Assembly (NCBI GenBank): GCA_020638975.1
Contig: JACKHN010000028.1
Span: 23,639-87,638 of the forward strand
Reading direction: 5' to 3'
DNA length: 64,000 nt
Source: Planctomycetaceae bacterium
GTDB lineage: Bacteria; Planctomycetota; Planctomycetia; Pirellulales; Pirellulaceae
The notes under the pieces are model-generated. The model was not told the origin of the DNA. It saw only the letters and a list, made by a program, of their open reading frames with translations, and did no database searches. How positions within the stretch are numbered: position 1 is the stretch's first letter; the number at the start of each line of letters is the position of its first letter. Made by a program: the position numbers and the translations under genes. This document shows positions 1-9,800 of the stretch, piece after piece.

Positions 1-150
1 TTCGCTCTGTTCGCGCCCCTTGGCTCGACTGATTCGAGTTGTCTCGCCCCTTGATAGAACTTCGTCTACCCGCAATAACGTCAAGTCTTGCACGCCGGCA
101 GTCCTATCGGTCGGCGACTGAACATTATTCGAATCGCGTAGGTGCTCTCG

Positions 151-957
151 ATGACTCAGCAAGCTGCCCGTTTTCCCGACCTGACTGACCGAATCGCCGT
201 TATTACTGGTGGAGCGACCGGCATCGGACGAGCCACCGCCGTCTTGCTCGCGGAACATGGTGCCAAGGTGTTCGTTGGCGATTTCGATCCCGTAGGCACC
301 GCCACGGAAGAAACCACCCGACTCGGCATCACGGAACTGCGTTGTGACGTCCGCGTGGAAGCCGATGTGAAAGCATTGATTGATCAAGCCGTCTCCGCAG
401 GCAGTGGGCTCGATATCCTCGTCAACAACGCCGGCATTGGCATGGTGAAGCCAATCACCGATGTCAGCGAAGAAGAATGGGACGCGTGTCTCGACACCAA
501 CTTGAAAGGTGCGTTTCTGGCGACGAAGCACGCGATCCCGCACCTGCGAAGCCGAGGCGGCGGCTCGATCGTCAACATGGCGAGCAACGCGGGGATCTTG
601 CCGCGGGCGCATGATCCTGTTTACTCAACGAGTAAAGGGGCGCTTGTTGCATTCACCAAGAGCATCGCGTTGTGCCACAGCATCGATCGCATCCGAGTCA
701 ACGCCGTCTGCCCAGGTCCGGTGGGTGACACTCGAATGATGAACTCGGATCTCGACAAGGCGATCGACCGCGCCGCCATCAGCAACCAGATCATCGCAGC
801 CAGCCCGATCGCTCGAGTTGCCGGTCGAATGATTTCGCCACGAGAAGTTGCCGAAGCCGTCCTTTATCTAGTCTGCGACGCGTCTGCCATGGTCACTGGA
901 ACCTGCATCGCCATCGACGGCGGCAAGTCGCTTGGTGTACCGCCGAGCGGCGACTGA
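151..957 (+). CDS. SDR family oxidoreductase
   Basis: NAD(P)-dependent short-chain dehydrogenase/reductase of classical size (268 aa). Counting from the ATG at 151: the nucleotide-binding TGGATGIG is at about 19-26, an NNAG motif follows strand 4, and the catalytic Ser145-Tyr158-Lys162 triad (YSTSK) is present. The C-terminus has the usual substrate-loop region and ends in a DGG-containing motif. A GTG at 142 is in frame, but TAGGTG at 139-144 looks like the ribosome-binding site for the ATG at 151. The substrate cannot be read from the sequence. It stands alone: the next gene is convergent. Confidence 0.9.
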   Translation: MTQQAARFPDLTDRIAVITGGATGIGRATAVLLAEHGAKVFVGDFDPVGTATEETTRLGITELRCDVRVEADVKALIDQAVSAGSGLDILVNNAGIGMVKPITDVSEEEWDACLDTNLKGAFLATKHAIPHLRSRGGGSIVNMASNAGILPRAHDPVYSTSKGALVAFTKSIALCHSIDRIRVNAVCPGPVGDTRMMNSDLDKAIDRAAISNQIIAASPIARVAGRMISPREVAEAVLYLVCDASAMVTGTCIAIDGGKSLGVPPSGD

Positions 958-1076
958 GTTATGCTTGTGCGACCAATCCGCACTAGTTCAGTCACTTGCG
1001 AGCGGAGAACTACCATACTGCCAGATTCGACAGCGTCGCGAAATGGCTCGCTTCGCGATCACTCCCTGATTTTGGT

Positions 1077-2468
1077 TCAGCTCGTTGTCAGCATTGCCAT
1101 ATTCTCGAGCAGCGAGTTCGATTCGATTAAGGGTAGCGGGTGAGCGTTGCAGACGACGGGAGTTCCGGCGTGGACATCGCCTTCATCGACAGCGGCCTTG
1201 ACCTTCAGGAATTTGTCGTAGCAGGCGACGAACGCCTCGATCACGTCAGGATCAAAATGTTGGCCCGACTGCGAAACAATCAAATCGCGAGCTTCCTCGC
1301 AAGGCATGGCATCTTTGTAAACGCGAGCCGATGTCAACGCGTCGAAGACGTCGGCGACAGCCGTGATTCGAGCACACAGCGGAATGTCCTTGCCGCTGAG
1401 GCCGTCGGGATAGCCAGTACCGTTAAACTTCTCGTGGTGCGAACGCGCAATCACCGAGGCCATCTTCAGGAAGTCCCCGAAACTGCTTTGTTTCGCAGCG
1501 TTCTCCAACGCTTCGGCTCCGATGATCGTATGCCGCTTCATGATCTCGAATTCGTCGCGAGTTAACGAACCGGGCTTGAGCAGGATCTGATCGGGGATAC
1601 CGACTTTGCCGATGTCGTGCAACGGCGTCGAGCGATAGAACTCGGCGAGAAACTGTCGATTGATGCTACGTACGTAGGGGCCGTGCTTCGACAAGTGCTC
1701 GGCCAGCAGTTGGGCATAGGCTCGCATCCGCAACAAGTGTTCGCCGGTTTCTGGATCGCGTGAGTCGGCAAGTTGAGCCAACGCAAACATCGTCAAGTCG
1801 CGTGTACCAGCGATCTCTGCCTGACGTTGTTCGAGACGTTGCGTCAGCAATCCCGCGTGGCCTCGTAATTCATCATGGGCATGTTCGAGTTCGTCCAAGC
1901 AGCCTTGGATGATTGACATCACGCGCCGCGTGTTGGAAATCTGGTCGCATTGTCGCTGGAGTCGCTGGTTTGTCTCGTGAGTCAAACGCCATTTGTCGGT
2001 CAATGCCGTTGCCAGCAAACAAGTCTCGGTGATATCGAAAGGTTTTCGCAGGAGCATCACGCGTCCGGTACCAGCGAATTCGTGGAGGATATCTTCCAGC
2101 GAGTAATCCGAGTGAGCCGTGCAGATCACGATCTGCAATGATTCATCGACAGCCAAGAGCTTGCGCGTCGTTTCAATTCCATCCCAACCAGGAGGCATTC
2201 GGACATCCACGAACGCCAGCGAGTACGGTCGGCCATCGAATTGTGCGGCTTTGACCAACTCGAATCCGGTCTCGCCCTGAAAGGCCGAATCGATTTCGAA
2301 CTCTGGTATCGCCGTCGCTCGAGGTGAGTCACCGAGCAGGGCTTGCTTGGAAGCATCGAGCGCACCTAGTGGCCGGCGCGGACGAGCGAGCACGGCGCAG
2401 AAGTCGCTGTGTATCGACTCGTTATCGTCGATGATCAAGATCCGTCGGTTGGCGTCGATCGCGGCCAT
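1077..2468 (-). CDS. Response regulator with HD-GYP phosphodiesterase domain
   Basis: Two-component output protein of 463 aa. An N-terminal receiver domain (about 8-150) has the acidic pair in IIDDNES and the phospho-acceptor Asp88 in FVDVRMPP. A coiled stretch of about 60 residues follows. The C-terminal HD-GYP domain (about 225-430) carries LHDIGKVGIPD, a later paired-His motif (SHHEKFNGTGYPDGL, from about 342) and the VADVFDALTS metal-ligand region. The HD-GYP family hydrolyses cyclic di-GMP; the signature is complete, so activity is likely. No histidine kinase is adjacent, so its partner is unknown. The receiver is longer than usual, with an insert around residues 28-60. Confidence 0.9.
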   Translation of the reverse strand: MAAIDANRRILIIDDNESIHSDFCAVLARPRRPLGALDASKQALLGDSPRATAIPEFEIDSAFQGETGFELVKAAQFDGRPYSLAFVDVRMPPGWDGIETTRKLLAVDESLQIVICTAHSDYSLEDILHEFAGTGRVMLLRKPFDITETCLLATALTDKWRLTHETNQRLQRQCDQISNTRRVMSIIQGCLDELEHAHDELRGHAGLLTQRLEQRQAEIAGTRDLTMFALAQLADSRDPETGEHLLRMRAYAQLLAEHLSKHGPYVRSINRQFLAEFYRSTPLHDIGKVGIPDQILLKPGSLTRDEFEIMKRHTIIGAEALENAAKQSSFGDFLKMASVIARSHHEKFNGTGYPDGLSGKDIPLCARITAVADVFDALTSARVYKDAMPCEEARDLIVSQSGQHFDPDVIEAFVACYDKFLKVKAAVDEGDVHAGTPVVCNAHPLPLIESNSLLENMAMLTTS

Positions 2469-2616
2469 GCCCTGAAACTATCAGTAGGTGCTTCGTCCCA
2501 GAAACGCAGCAAACCCCTTACCGCCGCTCCAAACGGGACTCGAAACTATAGCTCGCCCAACGCCTTGCGCCCGATATCGCAGCCTTTTGCGCGCTACCGA
2601 CCCAACCGCAGCGGTA

Positions 2617-3954
2617 TCATCCAATCGACAAAATCGATCGGATCCTCGCAATCAGTGTATTGGGCCCCTCAGCCAAAGACACTTCTTCGCTCTCGCCGCT
2701 TTGAAGATTTTTGAGCTGCACGGTTTCGGCAGCGAATTCGTTGGCTCCGGCGATCACGGCAACCGAGAAACCGCGACTGTCAGCATATTTCAGCTGCTGC
2801 CCCAATTTTTTAGGATCTGGATAAACTTCGACACCGATGCCCGCACCACGAATTCGCGCGGCGAGCTTCAAATAAGCACCCAGCCGATCGCCATCGAAGT
2901 AAGGAATGAAGACGGGAGCCGGTGTGCGGACTTTCGCCAGCATCTCTAACTCTTCCATCGCGGCCAGCAATCGATCCAAGCCCAACGATGCTCCGATGCC
3001 CGGCAACTCTTGCTTGGTAAACAATCCGGCAAGATTGTCGTAGCGGCCTCCCGAACAAACGCTGCCAATCGTCGGCAGATCGTCAAGAAAGGTCTCGAAG
3101 ATCACACCGGTGTAGTAATCCAAACCGCGAGCGATCGATACGTCGACTTGTATCCGGGCTTCTTCGACACCTGCTGCGGCAATCCCGGCTAAGACTTCGT
3201 TCAATCGGCTGACGCCCTCCTCGCCGATCTCGCTGCCGGAAACGAGCGGTGCCAATTGCGCGAGAATTTCTGCGTTGGAACCAGCGAGATCCGAAAGCTT
3301 GAGTACCTGTTCGGCCTGTTCCTGCGTCGCCCCGGCTGTCGCTGTCATTTCTTCGGCGACTTTGTCTCGCCCAATCTTGCCAAGCTTGTCGAGCGCGCGC
3401 AGGACTTCGGTCGACTTGCTCGCCAAGCCGAGTTTATCCAGCAGCCCGTTCAGCACCATGCGGTTGTTAATGCGGATCGTGAATTTCGAGAAGCCGATCG
3501 TCTGGAACAAGTCATGAATGACAAGACCTGTCTCGATGTCAGCGGCTACAGATTTCGTGCCGATCGTATCGAAGTCGCACTGCATAAACTCGCGGTAACG
3601 ACCACGCTGCGTATTCTCACCACGCCACACACTGGCGATGTGATACCGCTTGAATGGCGTCCCCAGTTTCGGAACATGTTGCGCAGCGAACCGAGCGAGC
3701 GGAACGGTCAGATCGAATCGCAACCCTACGTCGCGACCACCGTGATCTTGGAACTTATACAATTGCCGATCGGTCTCGTCGCTGCCTTTGCCCGTGAGTA
3801 TTTCAAGATACTCCAGCGCCGGCGTATCGATGGGGCTGAAACCGTACGAGCGATAGACCTGCTGCGCCGTGGCAATCAGTTGCTCGCGCGGGATCATCGC
3901 CTCGGGCAGATAATCGCGAAAGCCCTTCAGTGTGCGTGGTTGGATCAGGGACAT
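2617..3954 (-). CDS. hisS: Histidyl-tRNA synthetase
   Basis: Class II synthetase that charges tRNA-His; 445 aa, normal for the family. The start TLKGFRDYLPE is typical. Motif 2 lies in the FKRYHIASVWRGE region (about 100-125). The histidine-specific signature ARGLDYYTG and motif 3 (GIGASLGLDRLL) are present, followed by an anticodon-binding domain (VEVYPDPKKLGQQLKYAD). No clear Shine-Dalgarno sequence precedes the ATG. It lies 72 bp downstream of the YkgJ-type gene on the same strand, so the two may be co-transcribed. Confidence 0.96.
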   Translation of the reverse strand: MSLIQPRTLKGFRDYLPEAMIPREQLIATAQQVYRSYGFSPIDTPALEYLEILTGKGSDETDRQLYKFQDHGGRDVGLRFDLTVPLARFAAQHVPKLGTPFKRYHIASVWRGENTQRGRYREFMQCDFDTIGTKSVAADIETGLVIHDLFQTIGFSKFTIRINNRMVLNGLLDKLGLASKSTEVLRALDKLGKIGRDKVAEEMTATAGATQEQAEQVLKLSDLAGSNAEILAQLAPLVSGSEIGEEGVSRLNEVLAGIAAAGVEEARIQVDVSIARGLDYYTGVIFETFLDDLPTIGSVCSGGRYDNLAGLFTKQELPGIGASLGLDRLLAAMEELEMLAKVRTPAPVFIPYFDGDRLGAYLKLAARIRGAGIGVEVYPDPKKLGQQLKYADSRGFSVAVIAGANEFAAETVQLKNLQSGESEEVSLAEGPNTLIARIRSILSIG

Positions 3955-4026
3955 GGGGGACCGTCCAGAATCGAGGGTCGAGTGCAGAGAGCCAGCAGTC
4001 TCTTTCGAGATTGAATTGCGCGGTTC

Positions 4027-4464
4027 TCACACGATAGGCAGCAGCGCTGGTTTGCGTCCGCGGATCGACTTGCCCGGCTTTTGAATCACCGCTTCGGAAT
4101 ACTCGGCAACTTGCTCGGGTGTCTCGAAGTAGCGATCGTATACCCAGTCGTCGTCGTATTCACAATTTTCCGTCGTGTACTCGCGGCAGATCTCGGGGCG
4201 CGTCTCGTAGATACCGCAGCGTTGATCGGGTTGCAGGTGCTTGCACACCGTATGCACCAGGATGTACCAGGTTTCGTCCTCAGTAAACACACTCGCCCGG
4301 TCATGCAACAAATACCAGCGAATGAAGTCAAAATCTCGCTGTGTCTCGGGCGTGTCGATGGGCAACGCAAAGTACCGACAACATTTCGCTGTGCAATGTT
4401 CGCAAAGCACTTCACCGGGCTTCAAGTCTTCGCGGGCTAGCTTTCGAGTCAAGGTCGCTTCCAT
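4027..4464 (-). CDS. YkgJ family cysteine cluster protein
   Basis: Protein of 145 aa with the defining CEHCTAKCC (CxxCxxxCC) cluster near the N-terminus and further Cys residues in VCKHLQPDQRCGIYETRPEICREY, the pattern of the YkgJ/UPF0153 family, thought to bind zinc or an Fe-S cluster. The function of the family is not established. The ATG at 4464 is preferred over an upstream in-frame start at 4515 because GAGGA lies 8 bases before it and the product then begins MEATLTRKLA. It is upstream of hisS on the same strand. Confidence 0.85.
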   Translation of the reverse strand: MEATLTRKLAREDLKPGEVLCEHCTAKCCRYFALPIDTPETQRDFDFIRWYLLHDRASVFTEDETWYILVHTVCKHLQPDQRCGIYETRPEICREYTTENCEYDDDWVYDRYFETPEQVAEYSEAVIQKPGKSIRGRKPALLPIV

Positions 4465-4663
4465 CGATGGATCCTCGTTCCGAGCGGCAATTCGGGGAGT
4501 CCTAAAAGGTAACAAACCGTTGCTAGAGTGAACAGGCGAGGGGAGAAGCTGTCCGCGATCAGCAGTCAGCAGTCAATCAAACCTTGGGACGGACATTGCC
4601 CATTCGAGCCTTCATTTGCTAAGCTCGGCTGCGGCGAGTCCGTTGAACTTCGGATCTGACCAT

Positions 4664-4684
4664 TTGACCTCTGACCTCTGACCT
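4664..4684 (+). repeat. TGACCTC short tandem repeat upstream of purU
   Basis: Three consecutive near-perfect TGACCTC units lie just before the purU start, followed by pyrimidine-rich CTCCCTCCTCC. This leaves purU without a visible Shine-Dalgarno sequence; the stretch resembles the anti-SD sequence instead. Confidence 0.5.
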
Positions 4685-4695
4685 CCCTCCTCCGC

Positions 4696-5550
4696 ATGCA
4701 AATCGTCATCACCGCCGTCGGCCCAGACAACGTACGCCTGGTCGACCCCATCATCCACTACGTGACGGGTGAAGGGGCGAATATCGGCGAAGTCCAGATG
4801 TACGACCATGACGAGGAAGCTTTGTTCGCGATGTTGCTGCGAATTTCGCTGCCCGCCGAACGACTCGATACGCTGCGCAACGCGCTTCACGAAATCGGCA
4901 GGATCAAGAATCTAGCGATCCGGGTGTGGTCACCTGACGAACGAGCTTCACGCCCGCGACTTGCGATTTGCACAACCTATCGGCAGGAAACGCCGCTGGC
5001 GCTGCTGCGAGCGATTCGCGATGGCCAAATCAAAGCCGAGCCGACGGTGATGATCGGTAACCGCAATGCTTGTCGGGGGATCGCCGAGCAGTTTGACGTC
5101 CCATGGCACAACATCGGCGATGCGGCGGGCCAGGTCGATGATGACCAACTCGTGGCGGTGTTGGATCAGTACGAAGTCGACTATGTGATCTTAGCCCGTT
5201 ACATGCGAGTGCTCACGGCTGCGGCGTGTTGGAAGTACGCCGGCGGTCGGATCATCAATTTGCACCACGGTTTGTTGCCGAGCTTCCCAGGTATCCGGCC
5301 CTATCACGACGCCTTTGCTAATCGAATGCTGACTTACGGCGCAACTTGCCACTTTATCGTTCCGGAACTCGATGCTGGAAATCAGATCATCAACCAGGCG
5401 ACCTTCACTGTCCCTCCAGGCGAATCGCTGGACAATATCATTCGGATCGGCCAAGCCGATAACGAACCACGCTGTCTCGTCGAGGGTGTGCGGCGTGTGG
5501 TCGATCGCGAAGTTCAGCTGCACTTCCATCGCGTCGTCGCCAGGAAGTAG
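4696..5550 (+). CDS. purU: Formyltetrahydrofolate deformylase
   Basis: Hydrolyses 10-formyl-THF to THF and formate, balancing one-carbon pools. At 284 aa it has the family layout: an N-terminal ACT domain (about 1-85, starting with VGPDNVRLVDPI and EGANIGEVQMYD) and a C-terminal formyltransferase-like domain (about 90-280). The catalytic Asn188, His190 (INLHHG) and Asp226 (ELDAGNQI) match the Asn-His-Asp set of the fold. The ATG is preceded by a pyrimidine-rich tract with no ribosome-binding site, so translation may start by another route. It is monocistronic; the space after it holds nested repeats. Confidence 0.93.
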   Translation: MQIVITAVGPDNVRLVDPIIHYVTGEGANIGEVQMYDHDEEALFAMLLRISLPAERLDTLRNALHEIGRIKNLAIRVWSPDERASRPRLAICTTYRQETPLALLRAIRDGQIKAEPTVMIGNRNACRGIAEQFDVPWHNIGDAAGQVDDDQLVAVLDQYEVDYVILARYMRVLTAAACWKYAGGRIINLHHGLLPSFPGIRPYHDAFANRMLTYGATCHFIVPELDAGNQIINQATFTVPPGESLDNIIRIGQADNEPRCLVEGVRRVVDREVQLHFHRVVARK

Positions 5551-5608
5551 CCCGGGTACCAACCGTTGCTGATTCAACCTGCCGTCTCGTTCGGCAAATG
5601 GATCGTCA

Positions 5609-5887
5609 GCCGCTTTCCAGGGCCTTTCATTTGTTGAAGTTGCACAAGGTGTACGACGGGCCTCCGAGCCCGTCGAATAACGACTTAGGACCAACTCAAA
5701 AATAACTTCGGCATTTCAAGGGATAGGGTCCGCTGTGCGGACCAGGAATTCCCGCGGTCCGCACAGCGGACCCTACGAAAAAACAAGTAAGTTATTCTTG
5801 AGTCATCCCTTAGATTCATCGACGGGGCTCGGAGGCCTGTCGTACAAACGTCTCAGTTTGAAGAACTGAAAAGCCCTGGCCGCTTTC
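5609..5887. repeat. Family B palindromic element, copy 1, with 9-bp target duplication
   Basis: The element proper is 5618-5878 (261 bp), bracketed by the direct repeat GCCGCTTTC at 5609-5617 and 5879-5887. Its ends are inverted (CAGGGCCTTTCA and TGAAAAGCCCTG). Subterminal arms are ACGACGGGCCTCCGAGCCC near 5653 and its complement near 5840. It is interrupted by a family A element; removing 125 bp leaves 136 bp, the length of copy 2 at 45512-45647, to which its reverse complement aligns at roughly 90 % by eye. Confidence 0.85.
5684..5813. mobile_element. Family A palindromic element, copy 1, nested inside family B
   Basis: Nested inverted repeats: outer arms about 5689-5707 and 5789-5808 (consensus around CTCAAxAATAACTT), inner arms TAGGGTCCGCTGTGCGGACC at 5724-5743 and the complement at 5756-5775. 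CTTAG occurs as a direct repeat at 5684-5688 and 5809-5813. The intact family B copy lacks this insert at the equivalent site and keeps one CCAAG. No coding capacity. Confidence 0.8.
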
Positions 5888-6025
5888 ACCAGCATGCACC
5901 GCAGCGGCTGCCAGTTTCGCTATCATGAGTAAGTTGGCATCGACTCCGATCAGCGATGCAAACTGCAACGCAAAAACTCAAATGCCTGATCGTCGCGAAA
6001 ACTCCAATTCAAAAGGTATTCAGGA

Positions 6026-6829
6026 ATGACCAAGCCTCGTGACAACGTAACGCAACTGGTGGCGTTCGCAATAATCCTGTTAGCAATCCCGCTAGCGGTA
6101 AACGTGCCGTCCGTACATGCGGACGTTGGTGTTGGTGCCAAACCCATCGAAGGAGCCTCCGTCATCTTCGACGGGTCGCGCGAGATGCTGGACGAAAAAT
6201 GGACGTATTGGGAAGGTCCACGCTTCAGTTCGTCGCTGCCGATCAAGTGGAAGATCGTCGATGATCCGGTCGATGACGGCACGGTCATGATGACCGACGA
6301 TCCGGTCGCCGCAGGAGGCAAGTACGGTACGGCCGACATCGTCACCAAGCAGAAATATCGCGACTTTCGGCTACACGTCGAATTCTTCATCGTCAATAAA
6401 GGCGGCAACAGCGGTGTGTATCTTCAAAACCGCTACGAGATCCAAGTTCTCGATGGCGACAAAACGAAGCACGGCATGGGCGCTGTCATCAACGAGACCG
6501 AGTCGCCCTACCACGCTTACAACGGCGTCGGCAAATGGAACGCCTACGACATCAACTTCCGCGCCGCAAGGTTCGAAGACGGCAAGCGGTCAGCGCCGGC
6601 AATGGTGTCGATGTTCTTTAACGGCATCAAGGTCCATCAGAACCAAACGATCAACCAAGTCTGGGGCGGCCCGAACTCAGGCATCGATGGCGGCAACGAC
6701 GGCGGCAAAGGAATCACCGACACCCCCGGCGGCTTGAAGCTGCAATGCGAAGGCCACGAAGTTCTCTATCGGAACATTTGGATCAAGGAAGTCGATTTAG
6801 AGAAGCCGAATACGGATTTCGAGAAGTAG
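6026..6829 (+). CDS. Secreted DUF1080 (3-keto-disaccharide hydrolase family) protein
   Basis: 267 aa with a signal peptide (hydrophobic LVAFAIILLAIPLAV, likely cleavage near residue 33). The rest is a single concanavalin-like domain with the family landmarks: DGSREMLDEKWTYWEG, GNSGVYLQNRYEIQVLD and the GGLKLQCEGHEVLYRNIWIKE ending. PF06439 proteins are abundant in planctomycetes and are linked to glycan breakdown; the substrate here is unknown. AAAAGG about 8 bases before the ATG is a reasonable ribosome-binding site. It is convergent with the giant gene, only 31 bp away. Confidence 0.85.
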   Translation: MTKPRDNVTQLVAFAIILLAIPLAVNVPSVHADVGVGAKPIEGASVIFDGSREMLDEKWTYWEGPRFSSSLPIKWKIVDDPVDDGTVMMTDDPVAAGGKYGTADIVTKQKYRDFRLHVEFFIVNKGGNSGVYLQNRYEIQVLDGDKTKHGMGAVINETESPYHAYNGVGKWNAYDINFRAARFEDGKRSAPAMVSMFFNGIKVHQNQTINQVWGGPNSGIDGGNDGGKGITDTPGGLKLQCEGHEVLYRNIWIKEVDLEKPNTDFEK

Positions 6830-6860
6830 CCGAACGTGCCCTCCGAAGTAGGTGAAAGCG

Positions 6861-9800
6861 TTACGATGACGAAAGCGAACCAGATGAGACATCATCAGCG
6901 AGTAGATCAAGCAGTTCGTCGCTGAAGTCTTCAGCAGGTGAACGCCGTTGGCCGGTTGAAAGCGTCTCGGACATCAACTCGTCTACAGCGTCGCTGTGCC
7001 CGAGGCCAAGTGTGTGACCTAGTTCGTGCATGACGACGGTGAGCAGGTCGATGCGTCCTGTTGGTCCGTTCGTGCTATCACTTGGTTTGGCCAGCAAGCT
7101 GCCGGGTTGAAACTCGGTGTCATCGCTGGACGTCAAATCAATGAACCAACCGTGGCCAGCGGCGTCGAGGTCGATGATGACGGTGCTGGCTGTGGATGAT
7201 CCGAGGATACCATCGGGTAAGTCTGCGATCCTGAAGTCGACGGATGCCAGCGTACAGAACTTGCCGACGGACTCGAGCCGCGTGATCGCTTCGTCGACGA
7301 TCGGCGAAAGTTGTTCCTGCGTGAGTGCCGTGGCGTTGCCGTTCACCGCTTGACCTTCCGCAGCACGAAGCGCACTTCCGCCGAAGAAAACCGCTTGCAT
7401 AGTGGTCAGTTCTAGCTCGACACGAACTGTGCCATCTGTGCTGGTGCCGGACGCTCGCTCATTGTGTATTTCGTTCGCGCCAACAATCAGCATCAGTTCC
7501 TTGTCGGTTGGCAAGCCTGCGATTTCGATGGCACTCGTCGTTTCTGCATAGTCGCCGTCAAAGACTTCTTCGTTGTCTTCGAGACCAGGACCGTTGGCAA
7601 TGTGAACGACGGCGAACATCGAGTCTACTTCTGGTTGCAGATTCCAGGAGACTTCCGTCGGTTGCCCTGCCGTTACGACGGATGTTGACGTGGGCGATGT
7701 GATTGTGGGTGCATTCGGCAACGAGGCGTCGGTTAACCCTGACAAATCGAAAGTGACCGAAAACGAATCGTCTGGTGTGCCATCGTTCTCGTAGTCAATC
7801 TGAACTTCGTAAGTGCCGTGGCGATCCGCGATTAGCTCGGCCAACGAATCGTATTGCTCTTCGAGGAACGCGTAGGCGTAGTTGTTGTCATTACCGTCAT
7901 CGAACAGCGTAAACGTGGTCTCGCCGGGCTGCTTGATCAGCAGTCGCGATTGCTGTCGGAGATTGGGGCCCAATCCCTGAAGGTCCAAGTTGCCAATATA
8001 GAACGGTTGGTCCGTCGCACCATTGGCTTGAATCACTTCGAGCTGCGAATATCCGATTTGTCCGAGCGGGAAGTAGGGAGCGGAATTCACTTCGCTCGGG
8101 TCGTAACCCAATACGATGTACGAACCCTCTCCCGTTGCACGCACGGTGATCGTGTCGTTCTCGAAATGCTGAGCTAGCAAAGTCAGTTCAACCCATTCGC
8201 CAGCCGTCGAATCGTATTGATACGCACCGAGGCGTTGCTCGATATTGGCTCCGTTCGAGGGAGCATCAAACTGAGACGGATCATAGTGGAGCGTTAGATC
8301 GACGTGATTGAAATTGACTGGGTTGTCGTTCGTATCTTCTACTTCGACGAGCCATGCTTGCAAAGTGCCATCGCCAGTTGGTAAGAAGTCTCTGTGCAGT
8401 TGCGAACCAGGTGTGTCGCCTCCAGCCACGTACCACCATTGGTCCGTGTGCCGTGTTGGCTGGTATTCGAACATCACTTCGGCTGGACCGGCCAGTCCGT
8501 CGAACTCAAACGCAACTCCACCCAACACATCTGGCCCACCACCATAGAAGCCCGATGCATTTGCCGGAGTTACTGACTTGAGTTGTTCTGCAATATTGAA
8601 GTCCCACAGTGCGGCGGCACCCATCACGAACGCCACGTCGATCGGATCGGTCGTCGTCACGATGTCATGTACCTTGTTGGCAATGACTGGCATCACCAAG
8701 TCGATTCCGGAAGGCATCAGATTCGTCGTGACCTGTTTCGTCCCGATTGGAACGTCACTTTCAAACATCATCGGACCATCGGTATCGCCAGCTAGGATCT
8801 GCACCATGATAAAGTCGGCTGTCGAGTCTTCCTCCCAGGTGATCGTCACTTCACGTTGATCGATCCCGATGGTTTGGCCGGTGCCGGGACTGACATTGGT
8901 TGGTGCGTCGGCAAAGTCGTTGGCACCCAGCCCTGATGTATCGAGATCAAACTCGAATTCAAGGTCGATCGTTGTATCGTTGCCGAAGTTCACTTGAACG
9001 ACATATGTTCCGTCGATCCAATTCAGCAAGGTGCCAAGCGATCCATCGCCATCAGGCTCGATATCCGCCCGCACCCATCGGCCTTCAGTCAAACGATTCG
9101 AGTCGGGCGCTGTTCGCATCTCACGGAAGCCGGCGTCGTTGGGGCCTTTTACCATGACTTGCATCGGTGCCGAGAATTGCGAGGGAGCAATCTCAACTTG
9201 CATCGATGCGAAGTATACCAGTTCGCCACCAAGGTTCGCCTCGATGACTTCAACATAGATATCGGCGACATCGGCACCGGCCACGTCGATTTGTGGCGCC
9301 GTATAGCTGCCGAGCCAGAACTCAAAATCAACGGTCGGACTGTCGTTACTGATCGTGGCCCACGAGTTGTCAATGTCGATCGCACCGACATTAACGTCCA
9401 ACCTCGTACCCGGTTTGGCTCCGGTTAGGTTAACCGAGGTTGCCGAACTGGCTAGGTCCACATCAACAAGCTCGTCACCTCCGGCCTCGGTGACGTTCAC
9501 GATAATGAAATCAATGTCGTTTTGATTCAGTGGGTTCCACGAAATACTCGGTGTTCCGTTCTCCGTCGACACAGTACCCGTTGCGGCTGGGCCAGTGAGT
9601 TGCGGAGCCGTCGGAAATGCCGTTGCGACGTTGGTAAGATCTACGTCGAGCGTAATCTCTTCGTCGCCTTGAGCTGCGTCAAATCCATCGCCAGCGAAGT
9701 CGACGCGGAACTTCCAATCGCCGCTGAACAGTGCGAAGAACTCGGCTGCCGTCTCGCCCGGTTCTTGTTTGATATCTTCATAGCCGCTGGTAGGACCGCC

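Noticed and set aside
3256..4014. A 252-residue open frame on the plus strand
   Set aside because: It is antisense to hisS, whose product is unmistakable.
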